A DNA stretch of 46,060 nt from NCBI GenBank assembly GCA_044340025.1, contig JBIIUJ010000004.1, forward strand, positions 1-46,060, read 5' to 3'. Shown in pieces: positions 15,453 to 23,569 of this stretch (positions are counted from its first letter, which is position 1; each line of letters starts with the position of its first letter). The translations under genes and the position numbers were made by a program. Under the pieces are notes generated by a model that had not been told where the DNA came from, did no database searches, and saw only the letters and a program-made list of their open reading frames with translations. The DNA comes from JBIIUJ01 sp044340025. Its GTDB lineage: Bacteria > Pseudomonadota > Alphaproteobacteria > Caulobacterales > Aquidulcibacteraceae.

Positions 15453-17309
15453 TCAGGCGCCTTCCAGCGCGGCGGAGGCCTCCAGCCAGCGCTCCTCGGC
15501 GCGGCCAAGCGCGGCGATGGCCGTCTCGCGCTGGGCCGAGAGGGCTTTGGCGCGGCCGGGGTCGCGGGCAAACAGGCCGCCGTGATCGAGCGCGGCGTCG
15601 ATCTTTTCCACCTCGGCCGCGAGCCGCGCCATCTCCGCCTCCGCATCGCTGGCGCGCCGCTTCAGCGCGACGGGATTGCCTTTGGCGGGCTTCTGCCCCG
15701 CCGCCGGGCGGGCGTCGCGCTCGGCCCGGCCCGGCGCGCGGGTGCGGTCTGCGGCGAGGATCAGCGCGCGATAATCGTCGAGGTCGCCGTCATAGGCGCG
15801 CGCGCGCCCATCCTTCACCAGCACCAGCCGGTCCACCACCGCCTCGGCGAGATAGACATCGTGGGTGATGAGCAGCACCGCGCCGGCAAACTCGTTGAGC
15901 GCCAGGATCAGCGCCTCCCGGCTGTCGATATCGAGGTGGCTGGTCGGCTCGTCGAGGATCAGCACATGCGGGCGCTTGTGCGCCAAGAGGCCCATCAGAA
16001 GGCGCACCTTCTCGCCGCCAGAGAGCGCGCCGGCCTTGGTCTCGACCTTCTGCGGCCCAAAGCCCATGGCGGCGGCGAGCGCGCGCTGGCGGGCGGGCGT
16101 GGCGGCGGGCTCGAGGCTGCGCACATGCTCCAGCACCGTCTCGTCGGGGTGCAGCTCGTCGAGCTGATCCTGGCTGAAGTAGCTGATCTCCACAGCCCGT
16201 GAGGACCGCCGCGCGCCCGCCAGCAGGCCGAGCCGGCCCGCGATCGCCTTCACGAGCGTGGTCTTGCCCTGACCATTGGCGCCGATGATGCCGATCCGGT
16301 CGTCGTGGTCGAGCCGGAAGTCCACCTCGCGCAGCACCGGCTTGCCTGGCGCATAGCCAAGCTCGGCCTCCTCTATCTGAACCAGCGGGGAGGCCAGCTC
16401 CACGGGCTCGTGGAAGGTGAACGGGATCGCACGGTCGGCGAGCGGAACCGCGATCTCCTGCATCTTCGCCAGACGCTTGATCCGGCTTTGCGCCTGACGC
16501 GCCTTGCTCGCCTTGGCGCGGAACCGGTCGATGAAGCTTTGCAGGTGCGCGCGCTCGGCCTCCTGCTTCACCTTCTGGGCGGCGAGGCCCGCGGCCCGCT
16601 CCGCCCGCCGGCGCAGATAGAGGTCATAGCCGCCGGGAAACACTTCCAGCTTGCCGTGCTCCAGCGCCAGAATGTGCGTGACAGACCGGTTGAGCATCTC
16701 GCGGTCGTGGCTGACCAGCAGCACGGTGGCGGGATACCGGCGCAGGAAACCCTCCAGCCAGGCCGCGCCCTCCAGATCGAGGTAATTGGTCGGCTCGTCG
16801 AGGAGGAGCAGGTCCGGCGTGGCGAACAGAACGCCCGCCAGCGCCGCGCGCATCCGCCAGCCGCCGGAAAACGCCCGCGTCGGCCTTTCAAGGTCTGCGT
16901 CTGTGAAGCCAAGGCCGGACAGGATCGCGGCCGCCCGCGCCGGAGCGGAGTGGGCGTCGATATCGACCAGCCGCACATGGGCGGCCGCGATCTCGTCGGG
17001 GTCTGTGCTGGTCTCGGCCAGGCGCAGGAGATCGGCGCGCTCGCGGTCGGCGTCCAGCACCGCCTCCAGCAGCGGCTGATCGGTTGCGGGAAGCTCCTGG
17101 GCCACAAAGCCCAGCCGCGCGCCGCGCTTCAGCCGGATCGCGCCGCCGGGCGCGCCCGCCTCCTCCTGGATAAGGCGCAGAAGGGTGGACTTTCCCGTGC
17201 CGTTGCGGCCGACAAGGCCGACCTTCCAGCCCTCCGACAGGCTGGCGCGCGCGCCATCAAACAGCGCGCGCTGCCCGATCCGGTAGGTGAGGTCGTCGAT
17301 CTCCAGCAT
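15453..17309 (-). CDS. ABC-F family ATPase (Uup/YheS-like)
   Basis: 618 residues, soluble, with two ABC domains and no membrane part. Domain 1: Walker A GRNGTGKST, signature FSGGWRMRAAL, Walker B LLLLDEPTNYLD. A basic helical linker (about residues 240-300, rich in K, R and Q) is followed by domain 2: GANGQGKTT, LSGGEKVRLL, VLILDEPTSHLD. A C-terminal coiled coil follows (AEMARLAAEVEKIDAAL). ABC-F proteins bind the ribosomal E site and relieve stalled or resistant translation. Uup or YheS subtype cannot be settled from reading alone. Confidence 0.93.
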   Translation of the reverse strand: MLEIDDLTYRIGQRALFDGARASLSEGWKVGLVGRNGTGKSTLLRLIQEEAGAPGGAIRLKRGARLGFVAQELPATDQPLLEAVLDADRERADLLRLAETSTDPDEIAAAHVRLVDIDAHSAPARAAAILSGLGFTDADLERPTRAFSGGWRMRAALAGVLFATPDLLLLDEPTNYLDLEGAAWLEGFLRRYPATVLLVSHDREMLNRSVTHILALEHGKLEVFPGGYDLYLRRRAERAAGLAAQKVKQEAERAHLQSFIDRFRAKASKARQAQSRIKRLAKMQEIAVPLADRAIPFTFHEPVELASPLVQIEEAELGYAPGKPVLREVDFRLDHDDRIGIIGANGQGKTTLVKAIAGRLGLLAGARRSSRAVEISYFSQDQLDELHPDETVLEHVRSLEPAATPARQRALAAAMGFGPQKVETKAGALSGGEKVRLLMGLLAHKRPHVLILDEPTSHLDIDSREALILALNEFAGAVLLITHDVYLAEAVVDRLVLVKDGRARAYDGDLDDYRALILAADRTRAPGRAERDARPAAGQKPAKGNPVALKRRASDAEAEMARLAAEVEKIDAALDHGGLFARDPGRAKALSAQRETAIAALGRAEERWLEASAALEGA

Positions 17310-17340
17310 GGTGCGCGGGCTTTAGCCTCACGCCGCGGGC

Positions 17341-17546
17341 GTGGCTACTGCAAGCGCCGTCCTCCCGTCATCCTCGCGCACGCGAGGATCCAGAAGCAGC
17401 AGCCCAGTCAGCTGGGTCCTCGCCTTCGCGAGGACGACAGGGTGTGGCTACTGCAGGCACTGCCGTCCCGTCATCCTCGCGCACGCGAGGATCCATAGGC
17501 TGCAGCCCGGTCGAATGGGTCCTCGCCTTCGCGAGGACGACCGGGT
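17341..17546. repeat. Two tandem copies (103-bp period) of a palindromic element
   Basis: The unit begins GTGGCTACTGCA at 17341 and again at 17444. Each unit contains a hairpin TCCTCGCG-CA-CGCGAGGA and a second one TCCTCGC-CTTC-GCGAGGA. The copies differ mainly in the segment between the hairpins. It fills the gap between the ABC-F start and the next stop codon. Related elements are at 27983-28092, and looser ones at 19745-19810 and around 45047-45075. Confidence 0.85.
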
Positions 17547-17552
17547 GGGGCG

Positions 17553-18539
17553 CTACTCGGCGGCCAGCGCGAACCGCGCAGCGCCCGCGAGCCGGGCCTT
17601 GGCGGTAGTATATTCGCGCTCGAGCTTGGCCACGAAATCGGCGGTCGGGCCGATGCCCTTCACCGCGCCAATGCCCTGGCCGCAGCCCCAGATATCGCGC
17701 CATGCCTTCTTCGACGTATTGCCGCCGGAGCCGAAATTCATAGCCGACGGATCGGACTTGGGCAGATTGTCGGGGTCGAGGCCCGCACCCACGATGGACG
17801 GCTTGAGATAATTGCCGTGCACGCCGGTGAAGAGGTTGGTGTAGACGATGTCTTCCGCCCGGCTATCGACGATCATCTGCTTGTAGGCTTCTTCGGCGTT
17901 AGCCTCGTCGGTCGCGATGAAGGCGGACCCGATATAGGCGAAATCGGCCCCCAGGGCCTGGGCGGCCAGCACCGCATCGCCGTTGGCGATCGATCCGGAC
18001 AGGGCGAGAGGGCCATCGAACCACTCGCGGATTTCCTGCACCAGCGCGAAGGGCGAGAGCGCGCCCGCATGGCCGCCCGCGCCTGCCGCCACCGCGATCA
18101 GGCCGTCGGCCCCCTTCTCCACCGCCTTCTTCGCGAAGGCGTTGTTGATGATGTCGTGCAGCACAACGCCGCCATAGGAATGGATGGCGTCATTCAGCCA
18201 GGGCTGCGCGCCGAGCGAGGTGATGATGACGGGCACCTTGAATTTCACACAGGCTTCCACGTCGTGCTCGAGCCGGTCGTTCGTCTTGTGAACGATCTGG
18301 TTCACCGCAAAGGGGGCGGAAGGCCGGTCGGGGTTTTTCGCGTCCCATTCGGCAAGTTCGGTCGTGATGCGGTCCAGCCACTCGTGCAGCACAGGCGCCG
18401 GCCGAGCGTTGAGCGCCGGAAAGCTGCCCACCACGCCGGCCTTGCACTGGGCGATCACCAGATCCGGGTTGGAGACGATGAACAGCGGCGCCCCAATGAC
18501 GGGGAGGCGCAGGCGCGACAGCACGGGCGGGACGGACAT
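17553..18539 (-). CDS. Nitronate monooxygenase-like FMN enzyme
   Basis: 328 residues from ATG 18539. A TIM-barrel flavoenzyme of the 2-nitropropane dioxygenase family: LPVIGAPLFIVSNPDLVIAQC at the N-terminus, IITSLGAQP, GADGLIAVAAGAGGHAG (with the family's active-site histidine), ALSGSIANGDAVLAAQALGADFAYIGSAF for FMN phosphate binding. These enzymes oxidise alkyl nitronates; some members instead reduce enoyl-ACP (FabK). The open frame continues upstream to 18851 without homology, so the internal ATG is used. Confidence 0.9.
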   Translation of the reverse strand: MSVPPVLSRLRLPVIGAPLFIVSNPDLVIAQCKAGVVGSFPALNARPAPVLHEWLDRITTELAEWDAKNPDRPSAPFAVNQIVHKTNDRLEHDVEACVKFKVPVIITSLGAQPWLNDAIHSYGGVVLHDIINNAFAKKAVEKGADGLIAVAAGAGGHAGALSPFALVQEIREWFDGPLALSGSIANGDAVLAAQALGADFAYIGSAFIATDEANAEEAYKQMIVDSRAEDIVYTNLFTGVHGNYLKPSIVGAGLDPDNLPKSDPSAMNFGSGGNTSKKAWRDIWGCGQGIGAVKGIGPTADFVAKLEREYTTAKARLAGAARFALAAE

Positions 18540-18618
18540 GAGACGGTTTCCTTGAGCAGAGGTTCTGGTGGTGTTTGGCTCAAGCCTAGCGCGCGGCTGC
18601 GCCCGATCAAGCGGCCCG

Positions 18619-19251
18619 TCAGAGGGCGGCGAGCGCCTCGTCCAGCCCCACCACATCGGCGTATTTGGCGTTGAGGTCGAACAGATTGGCCTCATGCACG
18701 CGGGGATCGCGGTCGCCCACCGCCTCGCGCACCACGATGGGGATGAAGCCGTTCTGGCATGCGTCCAGCCCCGTGGCGCGCACGCAGCCGGAGGTGGAAA
18801 CCCCCGCAATGAGCAGGCAGTCCACCCCGGCCGCATGCAGCGTGGAGGCAAGCGAGGTGCCGAAAAACGCGCTGGCGTATTGCTTCACGATCACCGGCTC
18901 GCCCGGCGCCGGCGCAAGCCCCGGGCAGAAATCCTGCAGATGCGGGTCGGCCCCCTCCTGAAACAGCTTCAGCGGCCCCGCCTTGCGATAGAACACCCCG
19001 CCATCCACCCCGCCCGGCGTGTAGCGCACCGTGGTGTGCAGGATCAGCAGGCCCTTGGCGCGGGCGGCCTCCAGAAGGCGCTGGGCTGCGGCGCGTGTTT
19101 GCTCGATCGCCTCGCCGGCATAAAGCGGCGAGCCCGGCGTAGCGTAGGCGTTGCAGAAATCGATCACGATCAGCGCCCTCTTCGCGCCAAAGCCAAGCCG
19201 GGCGCCGAAGCCCGCGTGGGCATAGTCTGCGGAAAGGTCCTTGGCGGTCAT
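18619..19251 (-). CDS. Isochorismatase-fold hydrolase (N-carbamoylsarcosine amidase-like)
   Basis: 210 residues from ATG 19251. The cysteine-hydrolase triad is visible: Asp in ALIVIDFCNAY, Lys in PVIVKQYASAFFGT, Cys in AGVSTSGCVRATGLDA. The sequence is closer to N-carbamoylsarcosine amidohydrolases and related amidases than to nicotinamidase. It would cleave an amide or carbamoyl group. It precedes the nitronate monooxygenase-like gene by 79 bp on the same strand; a shared nitrogen-compound route is possible but unproven. Confidence 0.88.
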   Translation of the reverse strand: MTAKDLSADYAHAGFGARLGFGAKRALIVIDFCNAYATPGSPLYAGEAIEQTRAAAQRLLEAARAKGLLILHTTVRYTPGGVDGGVFYRKAGPLKLFQEGADPHLQDFCPGLAPAPGEPVIVKQYASAFFGTSLASTLHAAGVDCLLIAGVSTSGCVRATGLDACQNGFIPIVVREAVGDRDPRVHEANLFDLNAKYADVVGLDEALAAL

Positions 19252-19360
19252 GAGGCGGCTCCCTGAAGCGGATGGCCGCCCCCGGTTCGCCCATGGCGCG
19301 GCCGCATTCAAGCCGGCAGGCCGCTCTTGCTCACCCCCCGGTCGACAGGCGGCGACCGCC

Positions 19361-19585
19361 TCAGTGCAGCGTGATCGCTCCGCGCCGCATACGGCCGGCC
19401 AGCGCATCTTCCACCATCGTCTTCAGGATGCGCCAGCACTCGGCGGAAAAGGCCTCGCCCTCGGCCTCCAGCTCGCCGATCACGCGTTCGGCCTCGGCCG
19501 GCGCGCGCGCGCCATGGCGATCCACCATCACCCACGCGATATTGGCGATATCTTCGGCCCCGATACGGGATTGGCTGCTGCGCAT
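19361..19585 (-). CDS. Small helical protein, 74 residues, unknown
   Basis: It begins MRSSQSRIGAEDIANIAWVM at ATG 19585, with GGGAG seven bases upstream, and ends MRRGAITLH. Three predicted helices, no signal peptide, acidic overall. The pattern of an Ile/Trp helix, HGARAPAEAERVIGELEAEG and CWRILKTMVEDAL is like short conserved alphaproteobacterial proteins with no assigned role. The longer open frame up to 19852 includes repeat DNA and is not credible. Confidence 0.6.
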   Translation of the reverse strand: MRSSQSRIGAEDIANIAWVMVDRHGARAPAEAERVIGELEAEGEAFSAECWRILKTMVEDALAGRMRRGAITLH

Positions 19586-19744
19586 CTCGTCGCTCCCAGG
19601 AGATTGCAGAGGCAAGCGCCGGGCCGCATCCAATATCCTGTTTGTGTTGCGATCTTCTTGAGACGGCGCCCCTGTTGCGGCGCCCTTTGCCGAGCCCACC
19701 CGGCAAGGATGGGCGCCCCGCCCTCGCTGTACCCCCCCCCGATC

Positions 19745-19810
19745 CCGGCGAAGGCCGGGGCCCAGATCCCCAGGCGCTGCGCTCGACGTCTGGGCTCCGG
19801 CCTTCGCCGG
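19745..19810. repeat. Palindromic element in the 360-bp gap before ychF
   Basis: Two 22-bp arms (19745-19766 and 19789-19810, starting CCGGCGAAGGCCGG and ending CCGGCCTTCGCCGG) are reverse complements with one mismatch and a 22-bp spacer. A run of nine C precedes it. The rest of the 19586-19945 gap shows no gene; it must contain the ychF promoter, which I could not place. Confidence 0.7.
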
Positions 19811-19945
19811 AGGGAGGCGGCGCGCTTTATGCAAGCAGCCCCGCTCTCGCATCGGCGCTCGCCATGGCAGGAGAACCTGCTAGAAGCCCCGGTCGAATTT
19901 CCCCGCGCTCGCGCACGGGATCAGCGATCAAGGAAAGCGTCCCCC

Positions 19946-21043
19946 ATGGGCTTCAAATGCGGCATCGTGGGCCTGCCGAATGTGGGCAAGTCCACGCTCT
20001 TCAACGCCCTCACCAAGACCGCGGCGGCCCAGGCCGCCAATTACCCGTTCTGCACGATCGAGCCCAATGTGGGCGACGTGGCCATGCCCGAGCCGCGCCT
20101 GAAGGCGCTGGCAGAGATCGCCAAGTCGAAGGAGATCATCCCCACACGGATGAACTTCGTGGATATCGCCGGTCTGGTGCGCGGGGCCTCCAAGGGCGAG
20201 GGTCTGGGCAACCAGTTTCTCGCCAACATCCGCGAGACCGAGGCGGTGGCCTATGTGCTGCGCTGTTTCGAGAACGACGACATCACCCATGTGGAAGGCC
20301 GGATCGATCCGTTGGCGGATCTTGAGACGGTCGAGACCGAGCTGATGCTCGCAGACCTCGAAAGCCTCGAAAAGCGCATCCCGGCGCTGGAGAAAAAGGC
20401 CAAGGGCGGCGACAAGGATGCAAAGCTGACGCTGGATCTCTGCCTGCGCGCCAAGACGCTGCTGGACGCCGGCAAACCTGCCCGGCTGGTGCAGGTGGAG
20501 AAGGACGAGGCCAAGGCCTTCGCCATGCTCCAGCTCCTGACCGCCAAGCCGGTGCTGTTCGTCTGCAACGTGGATGAGGGCTCAGCCGCGAGCGGCAACG
20601 CCTTTTCCGAAACCGTGCTCGCCCGCGCCAAGGCCGAAGGGGCCCAGGCGGTGGTGATCTGCGCGCAGATGGAAGCCGAGCTCGCCGTCCTCTCCGATGA
20701 GGAGCAGGCGGAGTATCTGCAAGCAGTCGGGCTGGAGGAGCCAGGGCTCAACCGGCTGATCCATGCGGGTTATGATCTTCTGGGCCTCCAGACCTATTTC
20801 ACCGCCGGCCCGAAGGAGGCGCGCGCCTGGACGATCCCGAAGGGCGCGACCGCGCCGCAGGCCGCCGGCGTGATCCATTCCGACTTCGAGAAAGGTTTCA
20901 TCCGGGCCGAGACGATCGCCTATCCCGACTATGTCGCCTTCAAGGGCGAGGCGGGCGCGAAAGAGGCCGGGAAGATGCGCCTGGAAGGCAAGGACTATGT
21001 GGTGCAGGACGGCGACGTGATGCACTTCCGCTTCAATACGTAA
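19946..21043 (+). CDS. ychF: Ribosome-associated ATPase YchF (OLA1 family)
   Basis: 365 residues. Obg-related G domain with P-loop GLPNVGKST, DIAGLVRGASKGEGLGNQFL and the NVDE motif replacing NKxD, which in YchF/OLA1 gives ATP rather than GTP preference. A helical insertion near 130-190 and the C-terminal TGS domain (FTAGPKEARAWTI... YVVQDGDVMHFRFN) complete the family layout. YchF binds ribosomes and is linked to redox and stress responses. ATG 19946 begins the conserved MGFKCGIVG; the longer upstream frame is an artefact of high GC. Confidence 0.97.
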   Translation: MGFKCGIVGLPNVGKSTLFNALTKTAAAQAANYPFCTIEPNVGDVAMPEPRLKALAEIAKSKEIIPTRMNFVDIAGLVRGASKGEGLGNQFLANIRETEAVAYVLRCFENDDITHVEGRIDPLADLETVETELMLADLESLEKRIPALEKKAKGGDKDAKLTLDLCLRAKTLLDAGKPARLVQVEKDEAKAFAMLQLLTAKPVLFVCNVDEGSAASGNAFSETVLARAKAEGAQAVVICAQMEAELAVLSDEEQAEYLQAVGLEEPGLNRLIHAGYDLLGLQTYFTAGPKEARAWTIPKGATAPQAAGVIHSDFEKGFIRAETIAYPDYVAFKGEAGAKEAGKMRLEGKDYVVQDGDVMHFRFNT

Positions 21044-21054
21044 ACGGACGAGGC

Positions 21055-21951
21055 CTAGAGCGTGAGGTGCAACTCACGCCGGCCATAGTCGATGGCCAGC
21101 TTTCTGGCGTTGCCCAGCACGTCCATGCCCAGAAGCAGCGTCGGCTCGTCGGCCATGCCCCAGACGCTGAACACGTGAAAATCGCCCACGATCATCGTGG
21201 CGTCGGAGATTTCAGCGCCCCCGAGCGCGATCGGCGGCAGATAGCCGATATCGCCGCGCGCCAGCGCGCCGGTCGCCCCGCTCACCCGCGCGATCGCCGC
21301 CTGGCCGAGCGGCAGCCACCGCCGGCCGAGCGCGCGGGCCAGCGCCCGATTGCCCAGCGTGCGCTCGGCGCCTGTGTCGAGGATCACATTGACCCGGATG
21401 CGCTCGTCGATCAGTCCACGGACGACGAACAGGCCGCCAAACCGGGTATAGCCCAGGGCCACGACCGTACCGCGCGGCGGACGGGTGCGGGTGGAGCGGG
21501 TGATGCGCGCTTCCCCGCTGGCCAGATCCAGTTCCAGGCGGCGCTGGCCCAGCCCGTCCACGCCCAGAAGTCCCATCGCGCCAGACGTGACGCGCGATTC
21601 GATCACCGGGGCGGAGACCGTGATCGTGCGCTGGGGGCCGGCCTCCAGCGCCTCGATCCGGGCGAACGCCATATCCTGAGCGCCCGTGACGCCCTCCACG
21701 CGGCCTGGCGGCTCAGCTGGCAGCTGCAGCTTGTCGGCCAGAGCGCGGGTGATGGCGGTGCGGTTTGCGCCCGTATCGATGATGAACGGAAAGGGGCCCT
21801 GGCCGTTCACGCGCACCTGCGCGACCATCCGGCCGGCCAGGTCTTCCGCCGTCGCGAACACCGCTTCGGGGACGTCGGGCGGGCGATCGGCGGCGGCGGC
21901 CGTCGTGGCGAGGAAAGCTGCGCCGAGCGCGGCTTGCACCAACCGAAGCAT
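21055..21951 (-). CDS. Secreted retropepsin-like aspartic protease with two DTG motifs
   Basis: 298 residues. A signal peptide ends around ATTAAAA. Two consecutive half-domains each carry an active-site motif: FIIDTGANRTAI near residue 60 and VILDTGAERTL near 185. Retropepsin-type bacterial proteins usually have one DTG and dimerise; here both halves are in one chain, like a two-domain pepsin, ending LGMDVLGNARKLAIDYGRRELHL. It should act in the periplasm. Substrate unknown. It converges with ychF, 11 bp between stops. Confidence 0.85.
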   Translation of the reverse strand: MLRLVQAALGAAFLATTAAAADRPPDVPEAVFATAEDLAGRMVAQVRVNGQGPFPFIIDTGANRTAITRALADKLQLPAEPPGRVEGVTGAQDMAFARIEALEAGPQRTITVSAPVIESRVTSGAMGLLGVDGLGQRRLELDLASGEARITRSTRTRPPRGTVVALGYTRFGGLFVVRGLIDERIRVNVILDTGAERTLGNRALARALGRRWLPLGQAAIARVSGATGALARGDIGYLPPIALGGAEISDATMIVGDFHVFSVWGMADEPTLLLGMDVLGNARKLAIDYGRRELHLTL

Positions 21952-22019
21952 GGGCGTTTCCTGTTGTTCTTGCTCGCAAGTATGCGCCAACCGGGGCATG
22001 ACGCCAGCGTAAATCGGGA

Positions 22020-22706
22020 GTGCGCGTGTTGGAGTTGATCGAGCTTCCCACCGGGATCGGAGCGTTGCGCGCGCCCGCTCGCGGCCGCCGCAAGGGCGGC
22101 CTTGTGCTGGTTCAGGAAATCTTCGGGCTGAACGCCAACATGCGCGCGCTCGCCTCCCGCTTCGGCGAGGAGGGCTATGAAGTGATCGCGCCCAGCTTTT
22201 TTGATCGGATCGAGCGCGATTTCGTCGCGAGCTATGCGCCCGAGGGCGTGGCCAAGGGCCTTGCGGCGGTGAAGGCGACAAGCTGGGACCAGGTGGCCGC
22301 CGATTGCCAGGCGGCGATCGATCTTCTCGCGGCGCCAGTGTTTGTCGCTGGCTTCTGCTGGGGCGGCACGGTGGCGTGGCTGGCTTCTGCTGGGGCGGCA
22401 CGGTGGCGTGGCTGGCGGCGTGTCGCTGCGCGGGGGGTCGCCGCCAGCGTCGGCTTCTATGGCCGGCTGATCAACACCCTGCTGGAGGAGACGCCAAAGG
22501 CGCCGATCGCGCTGCATTATGGCGAGCGCGACGCCTCCATCCCGCCGAGCGCGGTGGCCGAAGTGCGTGCAGCCCATCCCGGCGTGCCGGTCAGGGTCTG
22601 GCCGGCAGGCCATGGTTTCTTCTCGGATCGCGGCCACGACCACGACCCGGGAGTGGCGGCCGACGCCTGGGCGCAGACTGAAGCTTTCTTCGCCGCCCAT
22701 GCCTGA
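22020..22706 (+). CDS. Dienelactone hydrolase family protein, with internal 32-bp duplication
   Basis: 228 residues from GTG 22020. The dienelactone hydrolase triad is present: Cys113 in GFCWGG, Asp171 in GERDASIPP and His198 in AGHGFFSD. Immediately after the nucleophile elbow the DNA holds an exact 32-bp tandem duplication (22347-22378 and 22379-22410); the second copy is read out of phase as ASAGAARWRGWRR. The family frame is regained after a run of six G at 22432-22437, so the protein carries 11 extra residues and a foreign stretch between the nucleophile helix and VAASVGFYG. Whether it folds is uncertain. The 3' end overlaps mutM by 8 bp. Confidence 0.8.
   Translation: MRVLELIELPTGIGALRAPARGRRKGGLVLVQEIFGLNANMRALASRFGEEGYEVIAPSFFDRIERDFVASYAPEGVAKGLAAVKATSWDQVAADCQAAIDLLAAPVFVAGFCWGGTVAWLASAGAARWRGWRRVAARGVAASVGFYGRLINTLLEETPKAPIALHYGERDASIPPSAVAEVRAAHPGVPVRVWPAGHGFFSDRGHDHDPGVAADAWAQTEAFFAAHA
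22347..22410. repeat. Exact 32-bp tandem duplication inside the dienelactone hydrolase gene
   Basis: Copies 22347-22378 and 22379-22410 are identical, and six further bases match after the second copy. 32 is not a multiple of three, so the second copy is translated in a different phase. Confidence 0.97.
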
Positions 22707-23562
22707 GTTGCCGGAGGTCGAAACAGTCCGGCGCGGGCTTCAGCCGGTGATGTCCGGCCGGCGGCTGATCCGGGTGGAGCAGCGGCGGCCCGACCTGCGC
22801 TTTCCATTTCCCGACCGGTTTGGCGAACGCCTCACGGGCACGCGGATCGAGGCGCTGGAGAGGCGGGCGAAGTTCCTGGTCGCTCGGCTGGGATCGGGCG
22901 AGGCGCTGATCCTGCATCTGGGCATGTCGGGCCGGTTCAGCGTGTCAGCGGCGGGGGAAACCTTCGGCTTTGGCGATTATGTCTATGAGACCGGAGCCGA
23001 TCCCAAGCACGATCATGTCGTGTTTCATCTCGAGGGTGGGGCCGCGGTGATTTACAACGACCCCCGCCGGTTCGGATACATGGATCTGGTGGCGCAGGAG
23101 GCGCTGGAGACGTGCCGCCACTTCGCCGCGCTGGGACCCGAACCTCTCGGCAACGGGTTTAGCGCTTCGGTCTTGGCCGAAGCGCTCTGCGGCAAACGCA
23201 CGCCCTTGAAGGCGGCCTTGCTGGATCAGCGCGTCGTGGCGGGGCTTGGCAACATCTATGTGTGCGAAGCGCTGTTTCGCGCGCGCCTGTCGCCCCTGCG
23301 AACAGCCGGGAGTGTGACGGCGAAGGAGGCCGGCCGTCTGGCCCAGGCGATCCAGGCGGTCCTGCGCGAGGCGATCGAGGCTGGCGGCTCCACGCTGCGT
23401 GATTTCGCGGCGGCCGATGGCGCGCTGGGCGGCTTTCAGGAGCGCTTCGACGTCTATGATCGGGAGGGCGCTCCCTGCGCCTGCGGCGCCAGGCGCGGCG
23501 TGGTGGAGCGCTTCGTGCAGGCGGGCCGGTCGACCTTCTGGTGCCCGGCCTGCCAGAGCTGA
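22699..23562 (+). CDS. mutM: Formamidopyrimidine-DNA glycosylase MutM/Fpg
   Basis: 287 residues. The mature N-terminus PELPEVETVRRGL provides catalytic Pro2 and Glu3; the beta-domain lysine lies in LERRAKFLVARL, and LDQRVVAGLGNIYVCEALFRA is the helix-two-turn-helix. It removes 8-oxoguanine and ring-opened purines and nicks the strand by beta/delta elimination. The C-terminal zinc finger is odd: the first pair reads CAC (one residue between cysteines) instead of CxxC, while CPAC is normal. The ATG lies within the last codons of the dienelactone hydrolase gene. Confidence 0.95.
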   Translation: MPELPEVETVRRGLQPVMSGRRLIRVEQRRPDLRFPFPDRFGERLTGTRIEALERRAKFLVARLGSGEALILHLGMSGRFSVSAAGETFGFGDYVYETGADPKHDHVVFHLEGGAAVIYNDPRRFGYMDLVAQEALETCRHFAALGPEPLGNGFSASVLAEALCGKRTPLKAALLDQRVVAGLGNIYVCEALFRARLSPLRTAGSVTAKEAGRLAQAIQAVLREAIEAGGSTLRDFAAADGALGGFQERFDVYDREGAPCACGARRGVVERFVQAGRSTFWCPACQS

Positions 23563-23569
23563 GCCGGCT

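Noticed and set aside
17341..17546. CRISPR array
   Set aside because: Only two units of 103 bp with internal palindromes and no short direct-repeat/spacer pattern; no cas genes.
22304..22681. Alternative-frame protein of 125 residues inside the dienelactone hydrolase gene
   Set aside because: It contains the nucleophile-elbow sequence only because the 32-bp duplication places copy 2 in that frame; its remaining sequence has no family features.
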